From: Niabella pedocola
GTDB taxonomy: Bacteria; Bacteroidota; Bacteroidia; Chitinophagales; Chitinophagaceae
DNA: 64,000 nt
NCBI RefSeq assembly: GCF_021044425.1
Contig: NZ_JAJNEC010000007.1
Span: 434,001-498,000 of the forward strand
Reading direction: 5' to 3'
The notes below the pieces were generated by a model. It made no database searches. It worked only from the letters and a program-made list of their open reading frames with translations, and was not told the origin of the DNA. A program made the translations under genes and the position numbers. Below are positions 8,885 through 17,970 of this stretch, piece by piece. Every line of letters begins with the position of its first letter. The first letter of the stretch is position 1.

Positions 8885-9101
8885 ATTCTTTTATTTGGTG
8901 TGTTGGTATAAAATATTCCCATGATTCAGCCCATATATTTATCAATGACTGCATCAAACAGTGGAATTTCAATATTTAATTTTCCGTTTCTTCTAAGCCG
9001 AGTTATGGTTACAGGTTTATCACATGTCCATTTTAATGCTTCATTTGGTTAGTGCAAATATATAGTATATAGATAAAATATTTCTTCAATCGCAGCATAA
9101 A

Positions 9102-9457
9102 TTAAAAGCTCCCTAAGTAAAGAGATTGCTTCCGCAACAGAACCTGAACATAAAAAGTACATACCAGGTGACTGTCTGTCTTTGCATAATCGACATCGCT
9201 ATGGCTGGTTTTATAGAAATAGTAACCAGGCTGCCAAACTTTAAATTGATTATTTTCGGACAGTTGCTTAGCGCCTTTTGAAAATGTTGGGGCAGAAAAA
9301 TGTCATCATCTTCCATTATCCTCACATACTGGGTGTCTGCAGCTATATAGCTAAGGACATCTCTGTAAATACTGCCGGCGTCTGTATAAGGGGCATCGGT
9401 TACCAGGTCTCTATCATTATTGATTAGAAAGAGCGTACGTCTTAAAAATTGACTCAT
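9102..9457 (-). pseudogene. glycosyltransferase family 2-like remnant with frameshift
   Basis: The first part reads YVRIMEDDDIFLPQHF, a typical acidic metal-binding (DDD) block of GT-A glycosyltransferases that act on nucleotide sugars. After LSNCPKI the open frame turns into unconvincing sequence, while the neighbouring frame continues with VWQPGYYFYKTSHSDVDY, the expected next region, and stops at 9102. A one-base loss near 9240 explains this. The N-terminal nucleotide-binding half is missing, and a related-looking frame fragment just upstream (9458-9530) has no start. I read it as a decayed gene fragment. Confidence 0.6.
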
Positions 9458-9534
9458 ACAGCTTCAAGGTCTCATGTCTGGAAGGGTCACTGCTTCTATT
9501 AATAATACGAAGAGCACGTCTATATAACGACTGA

Positions 9535-9735
9535 TGCATATAATCTGCGCATCAGCAGCTATTTATCACTGATCTCCGGTAATGGCTAACGCATATCAAT
9601 CTGCGCATCAGCGGCTATAGTCCCTGCTGATCTTCACAAATAGATAATCAATGCATCTGCGGCTATAGTTTCTGCTGATCTCCACAGATAGATGGCTACC
9701 GTAATGCGCATCAGCGGCTATAGTCCCCGCGGATG
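9535..9735. repeat. degenerate tandem repeat, about four units of 50-60 bases
   Basis: The unit is approximately CTGCGCATCAGCGGCTATAG followed by TCCCTGCTGATCTCCACAGATAGATGGCTA. Copies begin near 9545, 9601, 9655 and 9705 with substitutions and small length changes. CTGCGG/CCGCAG elements of the same flavour recur at 41690-41785. No open frame runs through it. It lies between the broken glycosyltransferase and the end of the sulfatase gene. Confidence 0.65.
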
Positions 9736-9768
9736 AATTTACTGTCCATATGATTATGGGTGGCTTTT

Positions 9769-11268
9769 CTACCAGTATTGCTGTATCGATGTTTTTTTGT
9801 TTTCGATCAATGGCAGCAACTGCTTCACAACCGATGGTTGCTGTGCCGCCTGGTTGCGGGTTTCATTGGGATCGGCGCTATAATCATACAATTCAATAAC
9901 CGGCATCTCCTTCCGGTAATATTTTGTAAGCCGGTACCGGCCGGTACGGATGCTGATGCCCCGGTTAAAATAACTGTAAGCAACGGATGGCTCCGGTTTA
10001 CCGAGCCTGCGCATCAGTGCCGGGTATAACGACTTGCCGTCTAATGTATCGGCAGGTGCCAGTTTAGCCAGCTCCAGCAGGGTTGGATAAATATCCACAG
10101 ACTGCACGATCCTGCCGGAGGAAGAACCCGCCGCAGGCATCCCCGGAACGCGGATGATCAGCGGGCTGCGTAACGAATATTCGGACAGGGTATGTTTACC
10201 CCATACCCGTTCATCTCCCAGGTGCCAGCCATGATCGCCCCATAATACCACGATGGTATTTTTATCCAGCCCCGTTTCAACCAGTGCGTCCAGCACCTGC
10301 CCTACCTGCGCATCCACATAACTGACCGCAGCAAAATAGGCATGTCGCAATTTTCGCGCATAGGCATCCGATACCGGCGTTTTCAACGAAGGCTTTTCGA
10401 TCCCCATTTTATACTGGTTAAACTCATTGCTGTTATGCAGGCTCTTACCGTTCACATCTGCCGGTATAGCCGGCGAAGCCGATAAGGGCAATGCGGCTTC
10501 CTCATACAGGTCCCAGTATTTTTTGGGTGCCGTAAACGGCAGATGCGGCTTAAAAAAGCCCACGGCCAGCAGGAAGGGCTTCCCCTGTTTTTTCAATGCG
10601 GATAGTTGCTGTACCGCCAGCCGGGCCGTTAAGCCATCGGGATACGCCGTATCCGGCACATCTTTTTCTTCATAAGGGAACACCTCGTTTTTCATACCCT
10701 GGCGGTTTGTGCCCCCTGCATAACCAAAAAAAGCATTCCAGCCGGTACCCCATTTGCCGGCATCCATATAAAAAGCATCCCAACTGTTGGGCAGCTCCCA
10801 CTTATCTGATACAGGGGCGTTATAGCCGTACACCTTTCCATCGGGCGCATGACTGATCTTTCCGATACCCACCGTTGTATACCCGTTACGCCTGAACAGC
10901 GCCGCAAAAGATTCCGGTTGCGCCTTGCGCGGTTCGCCGGCCGTAAACGTTTCAAACGCTTCATTTGCAAGCGCAGCAGGTGTTTGCGGCAAACGGCCCG
11001 TAAGCAGGGCGTAGCGGGATGCCCCGCAGGTGGGCACATTTACATAATGATTCAGGAATACCCGCCCGGTGCGGGCCAGCTGGTCTATATGCGGCGTATG
11101 CATATAGCTTTTTCCATACGCTCCCAGTTCGGGCCGCAGATCGTCTACCGCTATAAAAAGAATGTTATAAGACGGAGCTGCCGGCTTGCGCTGGCCCGTT
11201 GTTGAAACAGGTATTAACAGCAACAACAATATATAAAAAAAAACAGAACGGATGCGCTGCATAGACAC
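9769..11268 (-). CDS. S1-family sulfatase (iduronate-2-sulfatase-like), exported
   Basis: The 499-residue protein has a signal peptide (hydrophobic residues about 8-22, then TTGQ). VDDLRPELGAYG supplies the metal-binding Asp pair, and PTCGASR carries the C-x-A-x-R signature, with Cys81 the residue converted to formylglycine. GDHGWHLGDERVWGKHT is the second metal/substrate block typical of iduronate-2-sulfatase-like members. It would remove sulfate esters from a polysaccharide in the periplasm. Start could also be the Met two codons later. It follows the SDR gene at 44 bases on the same strand and is probably in its operon. No maturase for the formylglycine is in the window. Confidence 0.9.
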   Translation of the reverse strand: MSMQRIRSVFFYILLLLLIPVSTTGQRKPAAPSYNILFIAVDDLRPELGAYGKSYMHTPHIDQLARTGRVFLNHYVNVPTCGASRYALLTGRLPQTPAALANEAFETFTAGEPRKAQPESFAALFRRNGYTTVGIGKISHAPDGKVYGYNAPVSDKWELPNSWDAFYMDAGKWGTGWNAFFGYAGGTNRQGMKNEVFPYEEKDVPDTAYPDGLTARLAVQQLSALKKQGKPFLLAVGFFKPHLPFTAPKKYWDLYEEAALPLSASPAIPADVNGKSLHNSNEFNQYKMGIEKPSLKTPVSDAYARKLRHAYFAAVSYVDAQVGQVLDALVETGLDKNTIVVLWGDHGWHLGDERVWGKHTLSEYSLRSPLIIRVPGMPAAGSSSGRIVQSVDIYPTLLELAKLAPADTLDGKSLYPALMRRLGKPEPSVAYSYFNRGISIRTGRYRLTKYYRKEMPVIELYDYSADPNETRNQAAQQPSVVKQLLPLIENKKTSIQQYW

Positions 11269-11311
11269 CTGAATTTATATTTTAAACGGCGCCCCTCTGG
11301 TGCCGCCACGC

Positions 11312-12124
11312 TTATACACCACTGAAGATAGAAAACCCGCCGTCCACATTGATCACCGTTCCCGTTACGAACCGGGCGGCATCGCTCAGTAACCATACCA
11401 GCGCACCGGTTAGCTCCTGAGGATCTCCAAACCGTTTAAAGGGCGTATGCTGCACTACGGCCGCGCCGCGCTCCGTCATTCCGCCTTCCTGTGTTGTAAG
11501 CAACTCGCGATTTTGTTCGGTAAGAAAGAACCCCGGTGCGATGGCGTTCATGCGGACGGCATCGCCATAACGGTTTCCCAGTTCCATGGAAAACCACTTG
11601 GTATAGGCATCAATGGCACTTTTGGCAAGGCTATATCCCAATACCCGGGTGATGGCCCGCTGCGAAGCCATGGACGATATATTTACAATACTGCCGCCGC
11701 CATTTTCGGCGATCACTTTTCCAAAAACCTGTGTGGGCAGCACCGTTCCCATCAGGTTGAGGTCCATCACCGCACGCAGGGCGGCAATATCCAGGTCGAA
11801 AAGCCCCATATCTTTTTGAATGATGGCATTCTTTATGTTGCCGCCGGCGGCATTTACCAACCCGTCGATCCTTCCAAACGTATGCAGCACCTGGTCCCGC
11901 GCAGCCTCCAGCTCATCTTCTTTTGTAACATCCGCAATCACCGAAAGCGCCCGGCCGCCATTGGCCTTTACCTCCATTTCCCGCTCCTTTGCCACTTGCT
12001 CGTTGCGGCCGGCAATAACCACTGCCCCGCCGGCAGCAGCCACGCCCGCTACAAACGCTTTTCCCAAAATACCCGTGGCACCTGTAATTACAACAACTTT
12101 ACCGGCAAGATCAAATGCAGTCAT
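11312..12124 (-). CDS. short-chain dehydrogenase/reductase, D-mannonate (fructuronate) oxidoreductase type
   Basis: The 270-residue classical SDR has the cofactor motif TGATGILG (residues 14-21), NAAGG at about 93-97, the catalytic Ser in NISSMAS and YSLAK (Tyr-x3-Lys). The insert around LFDLDIAALRAVMDLNLMGTV and the sequence APGFFLTEQNRELL match SDRs annotated as D-mannonate oxidoreductases, which interconvert fructuronate and mannonate in uronic acid breakdown. Substrate assignment rests on this resemblance only. Together with the sulfatase downstream and the divergent LacI regulator it suggests catabolism of a sulfated, uronate-containing glycan. Confidence 0.8.
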   Translation of the reverse strand: MTAFDLAGKVVVITGATGILGKAFVAGVAAAGGAVVIAGRNEQVAKEREMEVKANGGRALSVIADVTKEDELEAARDQVLHTFGRIDGLVNAAGGNIKNAIIQKDMGLFDLDIAALRAVMDLNLMGTVLPTQVFGKVIAENGGGSIVNISSMASQRAITRVLGYSLAKSAIDAYTKWFSMELGNRYGDAVRMNAIAPGFFLTEQNRELLTTQEGGMTERGAAVVQHTPFKRFGDPQELTGALVWLLSDAARFVTGTVINVDGGFSIFSGV

Positions 12125-12356
12125 ACTTCTTTTTTAAATCTGAACGACAAGCGAAAAACCGTGCATGCTTTTCTTTGAATGGCAATAGACGGCAACTTTA
12201 TCAACAGCACGAATATATTATTTATACAGCCTGTTTTCAAGAGCAAAGATGCTAAAAGCCCGGGAAGGTTCTATTACAACGTTTGAATATTTTGAGTTTT
12301 TTTTGAAAATCACATTTTTTTTCAGAACTTTTGAAAAATAACCGAGTGTATTTATC
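12125..12356. promoter_or_regulatory. divergent promoter/operator region between the SDR and LacI genes
   Basis: This 232-base stretch lies between two divergent starts and must hold both promoters. ACAACGTTTG at about 12277-12285 is an imperfect version of the ACGTT-centred palindromes bound by LacI-family repressors, and GCATGC lies near 12163-12168. Neither is strong. The T-rich run at 12297-12320 is unassigned. No perfect TAnnTTTG box was found. Confidence 0.35.
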
Positions 12357-13370
12357 GTGAAAAAGGGCGTTACTATAAAAGATATTGCGGCAAAACTGAA
12401 CATGTCCGTTTCCACGGTTTCAAAAGCGCTGAATGATAATTCCAGCATTAGCACCATGACCAAGGAACGCGTGGTAAAACTGGCAAACGAATGGAATTAC
12501 GTTCCCAATGAAGCGGCCCGGCATTTTAAACAAAGCAAATCGTTTACCCTCGGGTTGGTGATCCCCGATCTGCTGGACCAGTTTTATGTACTGGCGATTA
12601 ACGGCGTGGAAGCCGTTGCCGGTGCCAATAAATACCAGGTAATTGTGGCCCAGTCGCATGAAGACAGCAGCAAGGAAGAACAGATCATCCAGAACCTGAT
12701 CAGCAACCGCGTAGACGGCGTGATCATCGCTATTTCCAAAAACACCAAAAAGACCGCACTCTTCCAGCGACTGGAGCAAACCGGTATCCCCGTGGTTTTT
12801 CTGTCGCGCTCACTGAACGATCCCGGCTTTGACGCCGTTGTTACCGATAATGCGCATGCTGCGGAACTGGCCATCGATTACCTTGTAAAAAAGCAGCACC
12901 GCCGCATTGCGCACCTGATGGGGCCAAAGGCTTTGGGCACCAGTCATCTCCGGCATGAAGGCTATCGCAAGGCCCTTGAAAAACGCGGCATCCCCTACGA
13001 TGCCAGCCTGGTTCGGGAAATTGATTTTTCAGCCACACAAACCGACAAAATGATGGAGGCCTTGTTTGCCCTTCCCGATCCGCCCACCGCCTTTTTTACC
13101 TTCAAAAGCTATGTAAGCCTCGATGCCCTGCGTTTCATCAAAGCGCAATACCCGCAGCAATTACAGCAGGTGGATATTGTAGGCTTTGGAAACCTGCCGC
13201 TGATCCAGTACCTGGATCTTAAGCCCAGTGCATCCATTGATGAAAATTCATTCGACATGGGTATAGCCGCTGCGGAACTATTATTGAAGCACATTGAAAA
13301 TAACGAAGCAGACCCACTGCCGGTTTCAACGGTACGGATCCCGTGTAAACTGATTGTGCACCAAAACTGA
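12357..13370 (+). CDS. LacI-family transcriptional regulator
   Basis: The 337-residue protein starts with a LacI helix-turn-helix, VTIKDIAAKLNMSVSTVSKAL (residues 4-24), and the hinge region to about residue 60. A periplasmic-binding-protein-like sensor domain follows (LGLVIPDLLDQFY, QNLISNRVDGVIIA, RIAHLMGP, VDIVGFGNLP). I start at the GTG at 12357, because the helix-turn-helix needs these residues and no upstream ATG fits. It is divergent from the SDR-sulfatase unit and probably controls it in response to a sugar or uronate. It converges with the S66 peptidase gene, 21 bases apart. Confidence 0.92.
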   Translation: MKKGVTIKDIAAKLNMSVSTVSKALNDNSSISTMTKERVVKLANEWNYVPNEAARHFKQSKSFTLGLVIPDLLDQFYVLAINGVEAVAGANKYQVIVAQSHEDSSKEEQIIQNLISNRVDGVIIAISKNTKKTALFQRLEQTGIPVVFLSRSLNDPGFDAVVTDNAHAAELAIDYLVKKQHRRIAHLMGPKALGTSHLRHEGYRKALEKRGIPYDASLVREIDFSATQTDKMMEALFALPDPPTAFFTFKSYVSLDALRFIKAQYPQQLQQVDIVGFGNLPLIQYLDLKPSASIDENSFDMGIAAAELLLKHIENNEADPLPVSTVRIPCKLIVHQN

Positions 13371-13391
13371 AGATTCCCATTACCTCACCCG

Positions 13392-14426
13392 CTACTGTAC
13401 ACCGTTCTCCAGGATGGAAAAGGTTTGGCTCCGGCAATTGATTTCAGCCAACCGCCCATAGGGAATAGTAAACACCGGGCAGGTATGCCCGAAATCCATT
13501 TGTGTAATCACCGGCAGGTCATATAATCCTTCCTCATCCAATACTTTTAACAGCTCCGTTTCATATTCCTGCGCATAGCAATTATCATAAGGCCGGCCCA
13601 TAAGGATGCCGTTGGCCTGTTTAAGAATTCCTGTGGCCGCATAGTTCCTCAGCCAATACCTTACAAATTCGGGCCGTGGTTTTTCCTCTGAAGTTTCAAA
13701 AAATAAAATAGCGTTTTCCCATACCTCCGGCTCAGGCCACCAGCTTGTTCCTTTAAGCATTTCCATTACTTCCAGGCATCCCCCTATCAGCCGCCCGCTT
13801 ACCACCGTATTGCCCCGAATAAAGCGCCATCCCGGATGCGGATTCAGGCTGCGCCTGGTGTGCTGTAACGCCGGATCAAACCAATCCAGGTATTCGGATG
13901 TCCACCCGCTTTTATTGGGAGCAATGGGCCCGATGATACCGGTTGAAAAAAGTGTCCGGCGGATATCGTCGATCTGATAGCGGTGCATTTCCACGTTCTC
14001 TGCAAATGCCGTTAACAGCGCAGGACCGTAAAAAGAACTAAGTCCCGCCTTCAGGCAAAGAAAATGAGTGATGGTACTGTCTGAAAACCCCAGGAATATC
14101 TTGGGATTTCTTTGAATAACCGCTACATCTACATAGTTTAATATCCGGATGCTATCCTCACCTCCGATATTGGAAATGATCGCTTTTACAAAGGGGTCTG
14201 CAAACGCATCCATCAGATCCCGGGCACGTTCCTCGGGATGCCTATACACCCAGTCAGCGGGTTTCAGCGCATGCGGGGTTTCGATAACGTTTAGGTTGAA
14301 AATACGTTCCAGCCGTTCCTTTCCCTTCGCATACCGGCGCGGCAGATCGCCGGCACCGCCCCACGACAGGGAAATCGTTGCTACGGTATCACCACTTTTC
14401 AACGCCTGGGGAATCATTAATTGCAT
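13392..14426 (-). CDS. S66-family peptidase (LD-carboxypeptidase / MccF-like)
   Basis: The 344-residue cytosolic protein belongs to the Ser-Glu-His S66 family. GFSDST holds the nucleophile Ser, GGCLEVMEML the Glu, and DFGHTCP the catalytic His near the C-terminus, in the correct order. An upstream block NIGGEDSIRILNYVD is the usual oxyanion/substrate region. S66 enzymes either trim tetrapeptides from recycled murein (LdcA) or hydrolyse aminoacyl-nucleotide antibiotics such as microcin C (MccF). Length and the ILFFETSEEKP block lean to the MccF-like branch, but no toxin genes are nearby, so function remains general. Confidence 0.85.
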   Translation of the reverse strand: MQLMIPQALKSGDTVATISLSWGGAGDLPRRYAKGKERLERIFNLNVIETPHALKPADWVYRHPEERARDLMDAFADPFVKAIISNIGGEDSIRILNYVDVAVIQRNPKIFLGFSDSTITHFLCLKAGLSSFYGPALLTAFAENVEMHRYQIDDIRRTLFSTGIIGPIAPNKSGWTSEYLDWFDPALQHTRRSLNPHPGWRFIRGNTVVSGRLIGGCLEVMEMLKGTSWWPEPEVWENAILFFETSEEKPRPEFVRYWLRNYAATGILKQANGILMGRPYDNCYAQEYETELLKVLDEEGLYDLPVITQMDFGHTCPVFTIPYGRLAEINCRSQTFSILENGVQ

Positions 14427-14444
14427 GTGCAGCTAATAGCTATT

Positions 14445-14471
14445 AAAAAAAAATGCCCCGTTCCCGGAGCA
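14445..14471 (-). terminator. rho-independent terminator of lolA
   Basis: On the minus strand a seven-position stem (CGGGGCA pairing with TGCTCCG, one mismatch) with a four-base loop is followed by nine T. It lies 28 bases after the lolA stop and just before the S66 gene start, so it separates the two. Confidence 0.8.
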
Positions 14472-14498
14472 CTTATTATTCGTTCTATACCGGTTTAT

Positions 14499-15146
14499 TT
14501 AACGCAGGTCTACCACTTCCACCCCCGGGTAGCTGGCCTTATTAAATGCAAACTGGGCATCCGACAGCGCTACATTGGGTTTTAAACTTCCGATGCTGTA
14601 TACATATTTGTTGCCGTTTTTTTCAACCACCGTAGCACTTACCACGGTTTTGGTGGCTTTATCGATGGCCAGGTACAAGCGGCTGAACGGTTTGTTTTTA
14701 TCGATCGGCTGCATCAGGATCACCGATACTGGCTTTCCGTTTACCTTGCTGTCCTTCGACATGGTATACATAAAATCCTTATTGTAGAAATCGGTAAACA
14801 ATTTCTGCGGGGTGATCGTACTCTCCGATTTGTTGGCATTATTAACGGTTACTTCCTTGGTACCAGGGTCATAATTCCACACCGTAGCACCATCACTGAT
14901 AATTTTATTACTGCCAAAAGTGATATTGAATTTATCGCCCTTCATATTCACCGTACCGCTTTTTCTCGTCAGCACTTTTCCTACTGCGCTCTGGATCTGA
15001 TATCCAAACGTGGCCACTACTGTTTTATAGGTTTTGAATTTTGCACTGGCCTCATCCAGGATCGCTTTTGCCGCCGGATCCCGCTGCTGCGCAAACGAAC
15101 ACACGGTCATTAATAAAAACACGGCACTTACATATGCTTTCTTCAT
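14499..15146 (-). CDS. lolA: LolA-like outer membrane lipoprotein carrier protein
   Basis: The 215-residue protein has a cleavable signal peptide (MKKAYVSAVFLLMTVCSFA/QQ). The mature protein resembles the LolA half-barrel: AKAILDEASAKFKTYKTV, GTVNMKGDKFNI, ISDGATVWNYDPGTKEVTV. In the periplasm LolA ferries lipoproteins from the inner to the outer membrane, important in a phylum rich in surface lipoproteins. The gene follows ftsK after 91 bases on the same strand and ends at a clear terminator, so ftsK-lolA is probably one transcript. No LolB is expected in this phylum. Confidence 0.85.
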   Translation of the reverse strand: MKKAYVSAVFLLMTVCSFAQQRDPAAKAILDEASAKFKTYKTVVATFGYQIQSAVGKVLTRKSGTVNMKGDKFNITFGSNKIISDGATVWNYDPGTKEVTVNNANKSESTITPQKLFTDFYNKDFMYTMSKDSKVNGKPVSVILMQPIDKNKPFSRLYLAIDKATKTVVSATVVEKNGNKYVYSIGSLKPNVALSDAQFAFNKASYPGVEVVDLR

Positions 15147-15237
15147 ATTCTTTTTTAAATTGGTTTTGATAATTTTTATACTCCTTAGACGTCAAGATTT
15201 ATACCGGGTTGCGGCGTTTAACAGATTTTAACAGATT

Positions 15238-17823
15238 TTAACCCAGCATATCGAGGTGCTGTTGCAGCTCCGATTCTGTTTTAATCAGCACCTCCCGGGC
15301 CTTGCTTCCCTGGTTGGGCCCCACAATGCCGGCTTGCTCCAGCTGGTCCATCAAACGCCCGGCGCGGTTGTATCCCAGTTTCATGCGGCGCTGCAGCAAG
15401 GAGGTAGATCCGATCTGGTTGGCCACAATGAGCCGGGCTGCATCTTCAAACAATGAATCGCGGTCGTCCAGGTCAAAATCGCCCGTTTCCAGGTCTTTTT
15501 CATCAATGTATTCCGGCAGCAGGAAGGGTTGCGGGTATCCTTCCTGGTAGGCAATAAAATCTACCACTTTATCCACTTCCGGTGTATCCACAAAAGCACA
15601 TTGCAACCTGGAGAGCTCGCCATTCAGGCTGATCAGCATGTCTCCTTTCCCGATCAACTGATCGGCCCCACCCGCATCCAGGATGGTACGGCTGTCGATC
15701 TTACTGCTCACTTTAAAGGCAATACGGGCCGGGAAGTTGGCTTTAATGATACCGGTGATGATGTTTACGGACGGACGCTGGGTGGCAATGATCAGGTGGA
15801 TGCCAATAGCCCGCGCCAGCTGTGCCAGGCGCGCAATGGGCATTTCCACTTCCTTACCGGCCGTCATGATCAGGTCTGCAAACTCATCCACCACCAGCAC
15901 AATAAAAGGAAGGAACTGATGTCCTTTCTCGGGATTCAGCTTACGCGCGGTAAACTTGGCGTTGTATTCTTTAATGTTCCGGCAACCGGCATCCTTTAAC
16001 AGGTCATACCGGTTATCCATTTCAATACACAATGCATTCAATGTATTGATTACTTTTTTGGTGTCGGTAATGATGGCATCCTCTTCATTAGGCAAACGCG
16101 CCAGGAAATGATTAACGATCTGGCTGTATACACTTAACTCCACCTTTTTGGGATCCACCAATACGAACTTCAGCTGTGAAGGATGTTTGCTGTACAACAA
16201 GGATACCAGAATGGCATTGATCCCAACAGATTTCCCCTGGCCGGTAGCGCCCGCCATCAGCAGGTGCGGCATCGTGGCCAGGTCTACGATAAAGTTTTCA
16301 TTGTCGATCCGTTTTCCCAATGCGATGGGTAATGAGAAGCTGCTGTTCCGGAATGCATCCGACGCCAGCAGGGTTTTCATGCTTACGATTGTTTTACGCG
16401 CGTTGGGTACTTCAATACCGATGGTTCCACGTCCGGGAATGGGCGCAATGATCCGGATGCCCAGTGCCGATAAGCTCAACGCAATATCATCCTCCAGGTT
16501 CTTGATCTTTGAAATGCGCACGCCGGCAGCAGGCACAATTTCGTAGAGGGTTACCGTTGGTCCTACGGTGGCACTTATCTTCTGGATCTCGATGTCGTAG
16601 TTGGCAAGGGTCTTAATAATCTGGTTCTTGTTATTTTCCAGTTCTGCAGGATCCTGCACTACTTTTTCACTGCCGTGCGATTCCAGCAGATCCGCAGATG
16701 GTTTTTTATAATGTTTCAGATCCAGCGCGGGTTCGTATGCCTTTGTTTTTTCTACCGGGGCGGGCGTTGCGGCTTCGGGCGTTGGCGCAATCGGTCCTGA
16801 ATTGATCTCCAGTTTCAATGCTTCATCCGAAAGAGGCTTCACTGGTTTTACGGGTTTTACAGCAGCCGGCATTTCCAGCTCCTGTGCAGGATCCGGCTCC
16901 GGTTCGGCAACGGCTTCCTTCACAGGGGGCGTTGGTTTCCGCACTTCCGGTTTCAGCACCGTGATCCGCTCATAGCCCTCCTCTTCTTCCTTGGCCTGAA
17001 CCACCGGTTCCTTATTGATCAGTTTAATGTCATATTTCGGTTTTTCAACCTCGGTATCGATCACGAGCTTCGCGCCCTTCGTTTCGCCGGCAGCCGGCTT
17101 CTTTATTTCCGGCACCGCTTCTTCTTCAACGGGTTGCTCCATCGCTTCCGTTGCTGCCGCGGTATCCGCTTCCGGTTGTGCCCGTTTCAGCTTTTTAGGG
17201 AAACTGAACGCAGGGTTAAACTGCCAGATAAAGTAAGCGATCACGATCAAGCCGAGCACAGCCCCCGCGCCAATGGTACCCAGCGAACCACGCAGCCAGC
17301 TGGCGATCATATTTCCTACACCCCCGCCCCAGCGAAATTCTTCATCGGGCAACAGGAAGGCTAAGATGGCAGATACCACCAGCATGCCCAGGGTTACATA
17401 TTTGAGGTTACGCCAAACTGAAAACACCCGCCGCCGCCATAAAAGATTTACTCCTACTACAAAAAAGAAGGTGCAGATCAAAATAGCCGCTACGCCAAAT
17501 AAGCGGTAAATAAAATAATGAGCCGTTAGCGCGCCCAGCTTTCCCAGCAGGTTGAGCACCTTTACATCGGGGTCCCAAAGGATATCGCTTCCCCGTGAGA
17601 TCTGGGTAAAATCCTGCCTCCAGGTAAAGAAATAGGAAATAAAGGAAATGATCAGGAAAACGGAGACCAGCAGAAATGTGGTTCCGGCAATTTTCCAGGT
17701 GCGTTCGTCTTTGGCCAACTCCCTCAGCTGAACTTTTTCTTCTTTTTCAACTTTCCAGGTTCCAGTCGTATTATGATTCCGCGCTATTGGTTTTTTATTC
17801 TTCGGTTTACTCTTAGTCGCCAT
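15238..17823 (-). CDS. ftsK: FtsK/SpoIIIE-type DNA translocase
   Basis: The 861-residue protein has four or five N-terminal membrane segments (residues about 45-205), a long Pro/Glu/Lys-rich linker (about 215-370) and a RecA-like motor. Walker A is GATGQGKS at about 525 and Walker B is VLVVDEFADLI at about 640. The motif ATQRPSVNIITG and a C-terminal winged-helix gamma domain (STSLLQRRMKLGYNRAGRLMDQLE) complete it. FtsK sits at the division septum and pumps chromosome ends apart, using KOPS and XerCD. Two direct copies of ACAGATTTTA (15221-15240) abut the stop codon. The start is supported by a -7 box immediately upstream. Confidence 0.96.
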   Translation of the reverse strand: MATKSKPKNKKPIARNHNTTGTWKVEKEEKVQLRELAKDERTWKIAGTTFLLVSVFLIISFISYFFTWRQDFTQISRGSDILWDPDVKVLNLLGKLGALTAHYFIYRLFGVAAILICTFFFVVGVNLLWRRRVFSVWRNLKYVTLGMLVVSAILAFLLPDEEFRWGGGVGNMIASWLRGSLGTIGAGAVLGLIVIAYFIWQFNPAFSFPKKLKRAQPEADTAAATEAMEQPVEEEAVPEIKKPAAGETKGAKLVIDTEVEKPKYDIKLINKEPVVQAKEEEEGYERITVLKPEVRKPTPPVKEAVAEPEPDPAQELEMPAAVKPVKPVKPLSDEALKLEINSGPIAPTPEAATPAPVEKTKAYEPALDLKHYKKPSADLLESHGSEKVVQDPAELENNKNQIIKTLANYDIEIQKISATVGPTVTLYEIVPAAGVRISKIKNLEDDIALSLSALGIRIIAPIPGRGTIGIEVPNARKTIVSMKTLLASDAFRNSSFSLPIALGKRIDNENFIVDLATMPHLLMAGATGQGKSVGINAILVSLLYSKHPSQLKFVLVDPKKVELSVYSQIVNHFLARLPNEEDAIITDTKKVINTLNALCIEMDNRYDLLKDAGCRNIKEYNAKFTARKLNPEKGHQFLPFIVLVVDEFADLIMTAGKEVEMPIARLAQLARAIGIHLIIATQRPSVNIITGIIKANFPARIAFKVSSKIDSRTILDAGGADQLIGKGDMLISLNGELSRLQCAFVDTPEVDKVVDFIAYQEGYPQPFLLPEYIDEKDLETGDFDLDDRDSLFEDAARLIVANQIGSTSLLQRRMKLGYNRAGRLMDQLEQAGIVGPNQGSKAREVLIKTESELQQHLDMLG

Positions 17824-17827
17824 GGAG

Positions 17828-17835
17828 CAAAGATA
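17828..17835 (-). promoter_or_regulatory. -7 promoter box of ftsK, four bases before the start codon
   Basis: TATCTTTG on the minus strand fits TAnnTTTG exactly and is followed by CTCC and the ATG at 17823. A -33 TTG at the right distance is not evident. As at kdsA, this spacing would produce a transcript beginning at about the start codon. Confidence 0.45.
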
Positions 17836-17970
17836 CTATTACTGGTTAAAGATTTGAGCATCGGGAATCGGGATTTGAGATTTGAAAACCGGGCGACCAG
17901 ATCCCGCAGTCAGCATCAATCCCCGAACGTTCAGCCAGCATAGAAGCCTGTAACATGGAACCGATCCTAA

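Noticed and set aside
9535..9735. CRISPR array
   Set aside because: Units are tandem and degenerate without constant repeat and unique spacer structure, and no cas genes are present.
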